Shown one piece after another: positions 34,315 through 44,949 of a stretch of DNA of 64,000 nucleotides. The stretch lies in contig CM067314.1 in NCBI GenBank assembly GCA_034231615.1, positions 8,991,501-9,055,500 of the forward strand, read 5' to 3'. Source of the stretch: Meghimatium bilineatum. Lineage: Eukaryota > Mollusca > Gastropoda > Stylommatophora > Philomycidae. The notes under the pieces are model-generated. The model had not been told where the DNA came from. It did no database searches and saw nothing but the letters and a program-made list of their open reading frames with translations. Numbering within the stretch: the stretch's first letter is position 1; each line of letters starts with the position of its first letter. A program made the translations under genes and the position numbers.

Positions 34315-34530
34315 ATCACCCTAGTGTAATGGTGTTATGCTGTTTGCCTTGAGTTCAAGAGGTCATGAGTTCGAATCTGGCTCATGTCATTTTGTGTATA
34401 AAGTGGATTTTTTCAGAGATCCCTATGGGTTATCACTTGAAGCTATGGAGTTACATGCTTTGAGTGGTACTCTTGGCAGGCAGCATGCCACTTTGTTGAG
34501 AGTGATGAGTATATATATGGGAAACCGAGT
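34315..34530 (+). mobile_element. tRNA-like SINE head and body
   Basis: GGGGGATCACCCTAGTGTAA with TGG following gives a box A; GAGTTCGAATCTGG about 35 bp later gives box B. The body up to about 34530 is AT-rich. A tRNA-derived retroposon is more likely than a real tRNA, because the acceptor arm is not complementary. Confidence 0.6.
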
Positions 34531-34749
34531 ACAGTGAAGTCAATTATCTACAACTTTTGAATTTGTTTAATTCTTTTTTTAAATTTTCTAATTTTCAGAT
34601 GATGAGAGATAAAAAAGACAGAAAGTAGAACAGACTGCAGATAAGCATCAACAAATGACTTCAGTAGTGGAATATGTAGAGTGGAAAAGCAAAATATTAG
34701 CTAGAGCTGCTGAAACCTCTTGATGCTTTACTAACCCTACTGCCCATGA

Positions 34750-35320
34750 ATGGAAACAATCAGGGCTTCATGATTGGTGTGCCAAAGAGGGTTTTTAGTG
34801 GTGTACTTTGCTGTCCTATTACATGGGTCCTCCAATTGTGTTGTGGGTGAGTTAAATGTTGTGGGTGAAGTTGGAGTTGTCAGACTTTGGCTATTGTCAG
34901 CACGTGTCTCTTTAAGGTTTCTTTGATTGTCTCCATCCATCTAATTCTTGGTCTTCCTTGTTCCCTGTAGCCCGATATTCAGCTGTTGTGTGCACAAAGT
35001 GCTGGTTGCTTTGGTTCCATTCTAATGATGTGACTAAACCACCTTGTTTGCTGTCTCTCAATGTAGTCTTGAGATGGTTTTTATTTCTTCTCTGATATCT
35101 TCATTTCTCCGTTGGTCTCAATGTTTGATATTTTTAACTTTTCTCAAACATCTCATTTCACGCAAATGTATTGCTAAAACCATACCTTGCAAGGTGATTT
35201 GGTGCCACTAGAATGGGCCTGGTTCGATTTCCATTTGTCTCAAGAATTTTCACCTCGCTGGGGGACTGTGTACTAAAGATTTCAATGTGGTACCCGTATG
35301 ACCCTGATGGATGCAGGTTT
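34750..35320. mobile_element. Cluster of LINE ends and a SINE scrap
   Basis: 34780-34830 resembles the long SINE head. 34920-35175 on the minus strand has LINE C-terminal pieces (EMRCLRKVKNI, QRRNEDIRE). 35180-35320 plus ends GTGGTACCCGTATGACCCTG, the 3' end of the family at 14125-14475. All relics. Confidence 0.6.
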
Positions 35321-35329
35321 ATAGATAGA

Positions 35330-35880
35330 ATAGATATTTAATGTAAATAAAATTGTTGAAGATTATATGAAGTACTTTGTCATTTTTTTAACCACAATGA
35401 ATGACATAATTATATCAAAGAATGATTGTCACAGAATTAGAGACATGTCTCAGAAATAAGAGATTACTTCTACATCATATGCTCTGATTCTGAAATATTT
35501 TTGAGTCATGGCCCCATTTTATAGAAAAAAACTGATCTGTGACCCCATTTTACGAAACAAAGTTACCTTCTACCCGAATACATTAAAACAAGGTCTTGAT
35601 ATAGTTAGAAGAAAACATACAAAATTACAGCTTTTTGCGTCTTTACAGATGGTTGAAAAGCTGGCCAGTGCAAAATTTCATATGAACAAGGAGACCCTCA
35701 AATTAATTAAATTGCCAAAATGCATAGTGTCTATGTTTCACACAATTTCTTTCCTAGGCAAGTTTTATTGGTTGGTTGGTTGGTTGCGGATCCAGCAGTC
35801 CATGGGCTCATACCCTTTGACCCAATGCCATTGTGTGATATATGCATGTGTTTGTGAGGTGCTGTTTTGTTCCAAATAAT
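35330..35880. other. Unassigned open frame and a dispersed repeat
   Basis: A 123-codon plus frame (35508-35879) shows no motif I recognise. It crosses a (GGTT)n run and a dispersed repeat at 35757-35835 that also occurs at 5085-5155, so I do not call it a gene. Confidence 0.4.
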
Positions 35881-35884
35881 GTGT

Positions 35885-36900
35885 TCCATTTATCTAGCCC
35901 TGGAGGGAGAAGCATTTTCCTGATGTCATCCAGTGCTGTGCATTTAAAAAGGTTGCGGTCAACATTTTCATAGGAATGAGTGCACAGTCAGCACTCTGGA
36001 TTGTGTGTTGTGGGTGTATTCTGTTCAGGTGATTGTTAAGCTATACATGTTGTGTGCACAGTCGGAATATGATACTCTGGTCTTTTCTTCCCAGGAGGTT
36101 GATGTTATCTTTAGGATTTGGGCTGGTCATATATTTATAGATTTCCCTCCCTGTGTTTCCCATAGCCCATCTGTTCACCCAATTTTCTTTAGTCACAGAT
36201 TTCAGCATCATTTTAACTGTGTGCATGTTTGTTTGTGTATATGGCTGTTCTTGTTGAGCTCCCATCTTTGCTAGTCTGTCTACCTTGTCATTGCCAGGTG
36301 TGTTTGAGTGGCCAGATATCCACCGCATAACAATGCCGACTTCATAAGATGTAAGTAGCTGGTTGGCATGGTGATATATTTCCACCAGCTCAGGCTTACA
36401 ATGTCCATCACATTCTAGGGCTTGAAGAGCGAACATAGAATCTGTGAAAATAACAATGTTGTGAAATTTTGATGGAAAGGCATCAAATATGGTCTTCGGG
36501 TGGTACAATACAACTTCTAGTGCTGTTATTTCGGCTTCATAGTTAGAACATATCTCCCCACAGGCATCAAACAACTCATCAGATGTTTTGTCTGGATATT
36601 CTATATAGACACCATAACCTTCTTTGATGGTGGCTTTGAAAGTAAACCCATCAGTATAGACATGAATCCATTGTTCTGGGTAGGTGTCTATTGTTTTCTG
36701 TGTTGCTTTCATAAGACTTACTGGGTCGGAACTTTTCGGTGCATTATTTCTTAATTGTGTCTTGATTTCCGGCAATTTAAAACTTGCGTGTGGTGATAAA
36801 CATTTTTCTACTCTTTGCAGTTCTTGTCTCTTGTCTGGGAGGTGATAGCTGCATTTTATTTCATTGACATGGTTCAGGACTGACTTTTGTTTTATTCTGT
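35885..36900 (-). mobile_element. LINE polymerase C-terminus with complete RNase H core
   Basis: A long minus-strand frame opens near 36885 and runs to a TAG at 36041. All four RNase H acidic residues are visible: VYTDGFTFKATIKEG (Asp), SNYEAEITALEVVL (Glu), IFTDSMFALQAL (Asp), NDKVDRLAKMG (Asp), with the SGHSNTPGN His loop. After the TAG the reading continues as LNNHLNRIHPQH, then a frameshift into the Cys-tail region (NVDRNLF/CTALDD) ending at about 35885. RNase H degrades the RNA strand of the element's RNA:DNA hybrid. The catalytic core looks intact, but the stop, the frameshift and the missing RT make the element non-autonomous. Confidence 0.88.
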
Positions 36901-36904
36901 GGTT

Positions 36905-37308
36905 TGGTTACTAGTTTCTACAAGTTGTTTACAAGATGCGGAGAGATATGGCTGCAATGGAGGCTTATGAAAGAAGCAAAAAAATGAACAAAGACCACCC
37001 AAATAAACAAGCCAGTTTTATTAAGATGCTGCTTTATCAATTTTTACTTGGAGGCTTTGAATGATAGTTTAAACAAGAAAACATGATCAGCCTTTTGATA
37101 TAAATGTTGAAAATGTTTTATGTATTGTAATTTGTAGGTTTTCTTGTTTACATCATAACACCCTAGTTTTAGTGATAGTTCGTGGTGTCTAAGTGGACCA
37201 TTCTTAAAACATGTGTTTTACGTTAGTACATTTTCAGATAAATTTAAACAAGATTATATGTGAAAGTAGATATGCTTTAAAAATAGGCAAAAAATTGCCA
37301 AATATTTC
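36905..37308. other. Unassigned
   Basis: AT-rich; nothing recognised. A short match to the ATAAA.GCTGC.TT end of the RNase H element lies near 37010-37045. Confidence 0.35.
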
Positions 37309-37309
37309 G

Positions 37310-37432
37310 TTTTTTGCATTCTTTCTCAAAATCGATTGGTAGAATGTAGTCTAGAGAACGGAATGTGTGTCATGGTCTAGAGCCTTGTTGAGATATCTGC
37401 ACCATTCAGCCTGTCATATTCAACTTAATCAT
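37310..37432 (-). mobile_element. (GAA)n SINE, minus fragment
   Basis: TTTTTTGCATTCTTTCTCAA, GTAGAATGTAGTCTAGAGAA, CGGAATGTGTGTCATGGTCT, CCATTCAGCCTGTCATATTC. The minisatellite starts immediately after it. Confidence 0.75.
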
Positions 37433-37439
37433 GAGCCAG

Positions 37440-38055
37440 ATATTTAAAATGGCAACCCTGTGAAAAAGATGACAACCATGTGAAAGAGATAGAAACTCTG
37501 TGAAAGAGATGGCAACCCTATGAAAGAGATAGAAACCCCGTGAAAGAGATATAAACCCAGTGAAAGAGATGGAAACTGTGAAAAGAGATAGAAACCCCAT
37601 GAAAGAGATAGAAACCCTGTGAAAGAGATGGAAACCCTGTGAAAGAGATGGAAACTATTAAAGAGATAGAAACCCCGTGAAAGAGATAGAAACCCCGTGA
37701 AAGAGATGGAAACCCCATTAAAGAGATGGAAACCCCGTTAAAGAGATGGAAACCCTGTGAAAGAGATAGAAACCCTGTGAAAGAGATAGAAACCTCGTGA
37801 AAGAGATAGAAACCCTGTGGAAGAGATAGAAACCTCGTGAAAGATATAGAAACCTCGTGAAAGATATAGAAACCTCGTGAAAGAGATAGAAACCCCGTGA
37901 AAGAGATAGAAACCCTGTGGAAGAGATAGAAACCTCGTGAAAGAGATATAACCCTCGTGAAAGAGATAGAAACCCTGTGGAAGAGATAGAAACCTCGTGA
38001 AAGAGATAGAAACCTCGTGAAAGAGATAGAAACCTCGTGAAAGAGATAGAAGATG
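37440..38055. repeat. 20-bp minisatellite
   Basis: About 30 units of GAAAGAGATAGAAACCCCGT with GGAAGAG, CCTCG and CCTGT variants. Minus frames (SISFTGFLSLSRGFYLFHG) are repeat artefacts. Confidence 0.95.
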
Positions 38056-38149
38056 GAGATCCGTTGCAGTCAACGCTTGAAAATTATACTTTTCTAATTA
38101 AATAGCGACGGCTGCAATGCCCAGATTAAAAACCATATGGGAGAGCAGA

Positions 38150-38695
38150 ATAAGTACATCAGTGAAGATACGCCTGGATACCATTGTATGCCATGTGTAC
38201 CATTATAGGTCATGTCGTGGTGTGAGACTCGGAATTGGGCGATGGGTTCACGCTGTCGGTGAACGACACCTCGGCTAAGAAGACGAAAGCGCCATGGTCC
38301 AACTCTTCTCGTGGATGAGAAAAGGTTCAGCATCCGATGGGCATAGGCACAGAACGTTGAATTACACGAGGCAGGTTCACAGACGGCGGAACACCTCGCG
38401 CGAGATAGACGTGAACGACAATCGTCTTGACGAAGTCACTACGCACCTACGTGACTGTCGACAGATAGGCAGGCTGTCACGGGCTAGGGAAGCCTACTAC
38501 CCGAATTAAAGGCATGACAAAAACGGATGTGCTGGGCCTCGGATGTCTAGACCACAAAGTGAGTCAATCGAGGTACAAATAACACAGTTCACCTGTGGAA
38601 CTTATGGCATACGTACTTCGCTCTCGCCGGCGGAAATCTCACGATTTATTCGTTGTGGTTATAAGAGAATGAACGCAGAAGAAGAATAATATGCC
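38150..38695 (+). mobile_element. CpG-rich SINE-like element with shared (GAA)n tail
   Basis: CpG-rich noncoding block with AGGCTGTCACGGGCTAGGGA, ACTACCCGAATTAAAGGCAT, AAACGGATGTGCTGGGCCTC and a 3' end GAGAATGAACGCAGAAGAAG. The second half matches 60690-60870. Its tail equals that of the other (GAA)n SINEs but its head differs. Confidence 0.68.
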
Positions 38696-38869
38696 AAGCA
38701 TACCATATGTACCAATATAGACCTATAAATCTAAAAAGAAATACATTTTCTATTTGTATAGGTACACAGATTTCTAGTTAAGATGTTGAGAAGAATATGC
38801 TATGTAATATGTCACTGTCATAAGAAGCGCTGAAGAGAGTTTCATGGCTAGGCCTATATCAATAAACCG

Positions 38870-39190
38870 TAACCCTTCACGGTCGTAGGGGTGCCACATT
38901 GGTTGCTTCAGCACACACAGTCCTCCAGCGAATTATATCCTCATCGATGCGGATGAGTGTGGAAATATATTGTCCTGTCCATTCCTTGATGTTGTCTGTC
39001 CATGTCTTTATTTTCCTTCCTCTGTTTCTTCCACTTTCGACAGTTCCCTAGTTCCATGTAGTATTGTTTTTGACAAGGAATCATGTCTGTATACATGTCC
39101 GAACCATGCTAGTTTTCGTCGATTCACTATTGAAAGCACTGGTTCCTGAACTCCTGCACACATCTCTACTTTATTTCTTATGTACACATT
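38870..39190 (-). mobile_element. LINE 3'-end fragment
   Basis: Minus-strand match to 14125-14475: starts at CACGGTCGTAGGGGTGCCAC, passes GTCCAGCGAATTATATCCTC and ends around TCTCTACTTTATTTCTTAT. C-terminal RT relic with TMLVF...HVY-type slips. Confidence 0.78.
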
Positions 39191-39199
39191 GGTCTTATG

Positions 39200-39795
39200 T
39201 TCCCTATAGGAAATTCGTAGAATTTGTCAGTAGCATTTGTACTCGAAAACCTGTAATCTTCTCAGGCTTATATAGGGACCTACCACTGACTCTAAAATAT
39301 TTATGCTAAGTTTGGCAATAAATAAACAGGATAGTGGAAAAATTAGAGGCAACAGTGATGTGGTTATATAGAGGAAAGTGTTGACAAGACATAGAGGATT
39401 TATTTAATTGTAATTGGATTATCCCATATGTATTCCATCCTTCTGAACAAAGTGATACGCGCCAGCCGAGAGTATCATTCATAGCACGTAATTATGCAGC
39501 TTTAAGCTAAAATTGCTATAATTCATAGGTAGGTAGGTTAATGAGTTAGTCTCTCTTTTTGAGAGGCGTGCCTCTTTCAACCAGCGGACAAAGTCCAATT
39601 ATGCTATATCAGGACACAAGCTATAATTCACGGGGGATTACCGCCATCTTTGTTAGCATATTCTTCCCCGTGTCCTTGAGTGATGGTGGTGCCGAGGGGG
39701 TTGCAGTCGCACCGGGCATCAAAATGCCCCTCAAAATAATGAAAACATTGAAATGGGATTTAAGTGTCTTTGCCGTGACAAAGTTGATGCCCTGC
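39200..39795. other. Unassigned
   Basis: No supported gene; ordinary intergenic sequence. Confidence 0.4.
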
Positions 39796-39798
39796 AAC

Positions 39799-39975
39799 CA
39801 GTGGCGTAACGAGAGGGAAGCGGAGGTGCGGACCGCCCCGGGCGGCATCATCGGGAGGGCGGAAAATTTATTTTTTATCCAGGCTTTCACAATCACTGCC
39901 ATATTTTTTTAATGTCACAAGGGCGGAAAATTATGAATTCCGCCCCGGGCGCCATTGACCCACGCTACGCCACTG
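39799..39975 (-). mobile_element. hAT-type MITE, 177 bp
   Basis: Bounded by CAGTGGCGTAACG and CGCTACGCCACTG, near-perfect terminal inverted repeats starting CAG.G as in hAT elements. Internal GC-rich blocks (ACCGCCCCGGGCGG, CCGCCCCGGGCGCC) surround an AT-rich core. Flanked by CAAC on both sides (4 bp only). Reverse orientation relative to 43536-43709. No transposase. Confidence 0.82.
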
Positions 39976-39979
39976 CAAC

Positions 39980-40905
39980 AGACATCCATTTTACAATTCC
40001 GTACGTATACACAAGCATTGTCATAGAGATGCGCACAAAAAATTCACAGTGAGGACGGAATAAAACAACTATCTGAAAACAACATACAACCAGGTCCGTA
40101 GATAAGGGAGGGATTTGGAGTATTCTGACACCCTCAGAAAATCGAACGACTTTAGCACAAGGAACCTATCCAAAAGATGGGTAAAAACCACTTCCTTAGC
40201 GATTTTTAAATAAAAACGTCTTCAAATTCCCAGTCAAACAGGGAAATTTACACACGAAAACGGACGAACGATATTGCTTTAGCTAAAACTTCCTCCTATT
40301 AAGAAAAATGGTTGAAGGGTACCAATTTGCAATATGTAGAGGTTTTCAAGGTCCTACCTAAAGGCATATAATGTATACGAAAATCGGAATTACATATTCA
40401 GATACTTCTAACGGTTGGCTGGTTGCTAATAAATTTGGGAATTCCAGAAACTAGACACAAAGTGTGTCCAACTACGTGTGACAACATTACCGAAAATAGA
40501 CTCTCTGCTTATGTTAGGATGTTCGGAAAATCCCGGTTTTAACCAACCAGAAATGTAGTTGTGTTGAAGTGAAAAGCACGGTCAAGGACGTGTGATATAA
40601 TCAGATCGCATGCAATCAGTACTAAAACGTCTGAATGAAACTTATCACTATCAATGTTTAGTAATCTTCAAATAATCAAGACATGCATTCACATTGTGAT
40701 TGTAAAACATTGTAGCGTCCTTGTTGGGATGTGTCGCCGCCCAACACTAGTGATACTATCTCACTAGTTCGCTGTTGAAACAATCGATACAGGTACCGTA
40801 TATATTCGTACTAAATTCGTGTTGTGGCTAGATTGCTGGTTTTCCGTTAGATTTGTACATACCAAACTACAACTGTTGAACTCCAATGTGATATCCATTT
40901 TGACT
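39980..40905. other. Unassigned
   Basis: Single-copy-looking sequence. No exon, repeat or element recognised on either strand. Confidence 0.4.
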
Positions 40906-40909
40906 TATG

Positions 40910-41310
40910 GATATGATAATTTTTAAAAAGACGTTGGAGAAAAAATTGAATTAATTTGAAAATAAATGTCTTAGAAGACTTACATATTAGTTGGGAAGAG
41001 TTCAAGTCAAATATGCAAGTAAGAGAAGACAACAAACAGCAATATGTTTCTACAATAAGAAGAAAACCATGGACTTATATCGGACATGTACTTAGAATTA
41101 ATGAAAACATACTGATATAAGCATTAAAATGGGTACCAGATGGCAACAGAAAAAGAGGAAGACCAAAAGAGACTCTTCACAGAAAAACCATCAAAGAGGG
41201 TATAACTATGGGTCTCAACAATATGCAAGAATTACACACAGTAGCATCACATCGCTCGAACTGGAGAGCTATGGTTTCTCCCCTGTGCATCATGTTCGGC
41301 GCTGAATGAA
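40910..41310 (+). mobile_element. LINE 3'-end fragment
   Basis: Reads with slips NKCLRRLTY-like, then ISWEEFKSNMQVREDN, QQYVSTIRRKPWTYIGHVLR, a stop, ALKWVPDGNRKRGRPKETLH, and MQELHTVASHRSNWRAMVSP. Family related to 29690-30410. Dead. Confidence 0.82.
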
Positions 41311-41571
41311 CATAGATATATAAGTTAGATTTGCATGTGGTCCCAAACTTACAATGGAATCCGTCAACAATAAAATATTTATAGACGTCCAGACAGTGGA
41401 CATACATTTGTTTCATGTCTGCATGTTTTGATGTTAAGGAGTGAAGGAGGGATTTCTTGCTGTGGAAATAAAGGCCGCTTTTTCATAGCTGTCGCCGCGA
41501 CGTGTACAGAAAATAGAAATAATTTTTTATTGCACCTCCAAAAGACAAAAATGCTAGTTCCAACCATGTAA

Positions 41572-41632
41572 TGAACGCCGGACCTCAGGGATTTCAAACC
41601 AGGTGTCCTAGTCATACGACCACGAGCTATTT
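41572..41632 (-). mobile_element. tRNA-like segment, probable SINE head
   Basis: Minus strand: TAGCTCGTGGTCGTATGACT (box-A-like) and CCTGGTTTGAAATCCC (box-B-like) at tRNA spacing. No paired acceptor stem, so probably a retroposed tRNA relic. Confidence 0.5.
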
Positions 41633-41689
41633 TCTTTAAAATACTTTAGCCTACTTTTCACAGAAATACATTTTCTTTGAAATACATAT

Positions 41690-41846
41690 CCGCCGAAGAC
41701 GGATGAGTCGGGCCATTGGCGCAAATAAAACTGCGACACAACGCATTTCCATTCTCTGGACTACATCCTTCTGAAAATCTAATAGGAACATGTTCCTGAT
41801 ACAAGAGATACCCAGTGGGAGTTTGAGAATGAACGCTGAAGAAGAA
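41690..41846 (+). mobile_element. (GAA)n SINE, short form, with 11-bp TSD
   Basis: Reference copy of the short form: CGCCGAAGACGGATGAGTCG, GGCCATTGGCGCAAATAAAA, CACAACGCATTTCCATTCTC, TGGACTACATCC, GGAGTTTGAGAATGAACGCT and (GAA)n. Flanked by the direct repeat GAAATACATAT at 41679-41689 and 41847-41857. A target-site duplication around a (GAA)-tailed 157-bp unit indicates retroposition. Noncoding. Confidence 0.9.
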
Positions 41847-41924
41847 GAAATACATATTATTTGACATACATTTTACATGAATGAAATAAATATGTTTTGT
41901 GAAATACATTTTCTTTAATAGTAT

Positions 41925-42005
41925 CTGTTATGTTCAGTTGACAGTATTTCCAGTAATGTGTATTTACAACGCTAGTTGACAGTATTTCCAGTAATGTGTA
42001 TTTAC
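41925..42005. repeat. 38-bp tandem duplication
   Basis: AGTTGACAGTATTTCCAGTA plus ATGTGTATTTACA occurs twice, differing at the junction. Confidence 0.85.
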
Positions 42006-42009
42006 AGCC

Positions 42010-42475
42010 AACTGCTAATTTAGCACACATGACCTTTCTTGCACAAAAAAAAGGTGTGGTGCACCCAAGTTGTGGGTAACCCAAATAATGGATCCTTGAA
42101 ACTTTCAAGAGGATATAGTATTTTTATGATATTCGGCATGCATTTAAATGTGTAAAAGAAATTTTTACCACCCAAAAAATGTATAAATAAAATGTGTGTG
42201 CATTTTTACAATGTATATTTGTCTTATTTAGTTTCACTTTAGTTAATTTTCTAAAATTAAATATTCAGTATTGCTACGACTTTAGTTTGTTTTCTGCTTT
42301 CAATTTCTGTAATAAATGTACTCACCTCCCTCTATAAAATACCCCACATATTATAGAGGAAAAGTGGTCATGCCTATAGAAACATTAATATGCAAATTTT
42401 CCTTGTTTGGAACATATTATGCATACCTGAAGCTAATGCACTGAAATATTTAGTAATTATTTACTTATCATTGAA
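42010..42475. other. Unassigned
   Basis: AT-rich; nothing recognised. Confidence 0.4.
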
Positions 42476-42479
42476 GACA

Positions 42480-43235
42480 TTCATTGGTGTAGTAGAGGGT
42501 TAACAATTGGTGTAGTAGAGGGTTAACAATTGGTGTAGTAGAGGGTTAACAATTGGTGTAGTAGAGGGTTAACAATTGGTGTAGTAGAGGGTTAACAATT
42601 GGTGTAGTAGAGGGTTAACAATTGGTGTAGTAGATGCTTAACAATTGGTGTAGTAGAGGCTTAACAATTGGTGTAGCAGAGGGTTAACAATTGGTGTAGC
42701 AGAGGGTTAACAATTGGTGTAATAAAGGTTTAACAATTAGTGTAATAGAAGGTTACAATTGGTGCAGCAGAGGGTTAACAATTGATGTAATATAGGGCTA
42801 ATAATTGATATAATATAGGGTTAACAATTAGTATAATTGAAGGTTAACAATTGGTTCAATAGAGGGTTATGGTGTAGTAGAGCTTAATAATTGATATAAC
42901 AGAAGGTTAACAATTGGTGTTAATTCTCACAAAGGGTTAACAATTGGTGTAATAGAGGGTTAACAATTGGTGTAATAGAGGTTTAAGAATTTATGTAATA
43001 GAGGGTTAACAAGGCAATAGATGTTTACCCCCGCCGACGACAGATGTGTCGGACCAATGGTGCAAATTAAACGGCGACACAACATATTTCCATTCTCTGG
43101 ACTACATCCTGCTGGAAATCTAGTAGGACCATGGTCCTGCTACAAGGGAGATCCAGCAGGAACTTGAGAATGAACGCTGAAGAAGAAGAAGAAAATGGTT
43201 AACAATTGGTGTAATAGAGGGTTAACAATTAATGG
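42480..43235. repeat. 23-bp minisatellite split by a SINE
   Basis: About 22 units of GGTGTAGTAGAGGGTTAACA plus ATT; units are perfect at the left and progressively diverged to the right. The array is interrupted at about 43030-43194 by a SINE copy and resumes as TTAACAATTGGTGTAATAGA to about 43230. Confidence 0.93.
43035..43193 (+). mobile_element. (GAA)n SINE inserted in a minisatellite
   Basis: GCCGACGACAGATGTGTCGG, ACGGCGACACAACATATTTC, AATCTAGTAGGACCATGGTC, GAGAATGAACGCTGAAGAAG. It lies inside the 23-bp array, so it is younger than the array. No clear TSD is visible against the repetitive flanks. Confidence 0.88.
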
Positions 43236-43239
43236 AAGG

Positions 43240-43520
43240 AGAATCTCGACATGACAAATATATCTTTGTATCCGAGCTAATAGTGATAGAAGGGCACGAC
43301 TGATTTGATTTTACCTTTGAGCCACAGCCTACTCAAGATTTTAGAGCTTGCGGACAACATTAAGGACAGCTGATCCAATGTATCTTTGCTTTGCATTGGT
43401 CAGTTTGCTTATTCTTCATGTCTACAACTAATGAAAAACACTGATTAGTCGGAGCAGAGAACATTAATGACGCAGGTTGTATATTCTGGATTAAATAGTG
43501 TTCGAGCCTCGTTTGTGAAC
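43240..43520. other. Unassigned
   Basis: No feature recognised. Confidence 0.4.
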
Positions 43521-43535
43521 AGGACCGCAGATATG

Positions 43536-43709
43536 CAGTGGCGTAGCGTGGGTCAATGGCGCCCGGGGCGGAATCATAATTTTCCGCCCTTGTGACATGA
43601 AAAAAATGTGTCAGTGATTGTGAAAGACTGGACGAAAATAAATTTACCGCCCTCCCAATGATGCCGCCCGGGCGGTCCGCACCTCCGCCCCCGCCTCGCT
43701 ACGCCACTG
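43536..43709 (+). mobile_element. hAT-type MITE, 174 bp, 8-bp TSD
   Basis: Starts CAGTGGCGTAGCG and ends CGCTACGCCACTG (13-bp inverted match). Flanked by CAGATATG at 43528-43535 and 43710-43717, an 8-bp target duplication as hAT transposases make. Reverse-complement homologue of 39799-39975. Inserted at the edge of the 22-bp array. Frames across it are artefacts. Confidence 0.88.
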
Positions 43710-43968
43710 CAGATATGACCTTGGTATGACGTAGATATGACCTTGGTACACCGCAGATAAGACCTTGGTATGCTGCAGATATGACCTTGGTATGCCACAT
43801 ATATATTCTCGGTAAGCCGTAGATATGACCTTGGTAAGCCGTAGATATGACCTTGGTAAGCCGTAGATATGACCTTGGTAAGCCGTAGATATGACCATGG
43901 TAAGCCGTAGATATGACCTTGGTAAGCCACATATATGACCTTGGTAGGCCACACATATGACCTTGGCA
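43710..43968. repeat. 22-bp minisatellite
   Basis: About 11-12 units of GTAGATATGACCTTGGTAAG plus CC. The leftmost units border the MITE and supply its target duplication. Confidence 0.94.
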
Positions 43969-43974
43969 TAAGAG

Positions 43975-44640
43975 TGAGTTTCTGTAATAATAAAAATGAT
44001 AGCCTGACAGTTTTTTTCTTTTATTCCATACGTTTCTTGTGTAACAACTAACAGGGGGGGGTGAGGGGGTGTTTGTGTTTGATTAGTAATGTGCCCACTT
44101 GTTTATCTGTTTGTTAGATAAGAGATAAAAACCCTATTAAGATGACGCAAGACCTTTCAACCTAAGATAGGAATTCATTATGGTTATATTAGGATTTTTT
44201 GTCTCTTTATATAATTGTGACCTAAAGGTCTGAGACCAATATGCTACTAATCACATCATTATTGTTAATATCATAAACACGGTACGGACCAATAAGCTTG
44301 TAACACGTGATCCAGCCATACAAAGCGAGTACTATCACTAACGACCACAAACGTGAAAACTTTCAATCGCAGTGTGGCCTAAACACCACCCAAGTCAGGA
44401 TCACTAATGCGCGTTAGTGTATCATCACATTCAAGATGTTCAGATAGTAGTTTGAACTTTATACACTTTGATTGTTATATGAACATTTTTAATCAACATT
44501 TTCATACCTCTGTTTCTTTAGTCAAGTTCGTCACTAGTTTCGCCCTGTTTGCGGATACAAACAGCATTATCTATCTTGTCTGATCTGAGTATTTCTGTAG
44601 TGTTGATTGGCTGGCGACGCTAATCTGAGTATTTTCGTAG
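43975..44640. other. Unassigned with poly-G run
   Basis: Poly-G at 44055-44061; no exon or element recognised. Confidence 0.4.
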
Positions 44641-44644
44641 TGTT

Positions 44645-44757
44645 GGTTGGCTGGTCCATTCTCAGGACTATATCCTGCTGGAAATCTAGTAGGACCCTGG
44701 TCCTGCTACAAAGGAGATCCAGCAGGAGTTTGAAAATGAACGCAGAAGAAGAAGAGA
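44645..44757 (+). mobile_element. (GAA)n SINE, 5'-truncated
   Basis: Begins at CCATTCTCAGGACTATATCC and keeps the 3' part: AAATCTAGTAGGACCCTGGT, GATCCAGCAGGAGTTTGAAA, ATGAACGCAGAAGAAGAAG. 5' truncation is usual for retroposons. Confidence 0.85.
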
Positions 44758-44778
44758 TTTGCTGGCAACACTAAGTAT

Positions 44779-44949
44779 CAGCGCCGGATTTAGACTTGAT
44801 AAGGCCCTAAGCTATTTGAGATGTGGGACCCTTTGTATGTCCAGATAGTAGGCCTATATGTCAATGCCAAATTTGATTTTTTGGGGGCCCCCAAGAAAGT
44901 GGGGGCCCGAAGCTATAGCTTGTTTAGCTTTTACGTAAATCCTGCACTG
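44779..44949. mobile_element. hAT-type MITE, 171 bp, 8-bp TSD
   Basis: Left end CAGCGCCGGATTTAGAC; right end reads TAAATCCTGCACTG, an imperfect inverted repeat of it. Exact 8-bp duplication CTAAGTAT at 44771-44778 and 44950-44957. Internal GGGGGCCCCC palindrome. Different sequence family from the two CAGTGGCGTA elements. No coding. Confidence 0.9.

Noticed and set aside
34315-34400. Functional tRNA gene
   Set aside because: Boxes A and B are present but the acceptor stem does not pair; more like a SINE head. The same holds for 33425-33510, 9652-9740 and 41572-41632.
35508-35879. 123-codon plus frame as a gene
   Set aside because: Crosses a GGTT run and a dispersed repeat; no motif or splice support.
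37406-38073. Phe/Ser-rich membrane-like minus frames
   Set aside because: Product of the 20-bp GAAAGAGATAGAAACC-type array.
43574-43969. 131-codon minus frame running from a GC-rich segment into a repeat peptide
   Set aside because: It fuses a 22-bp array with a noncoding hAT MITE; both parts are explained.
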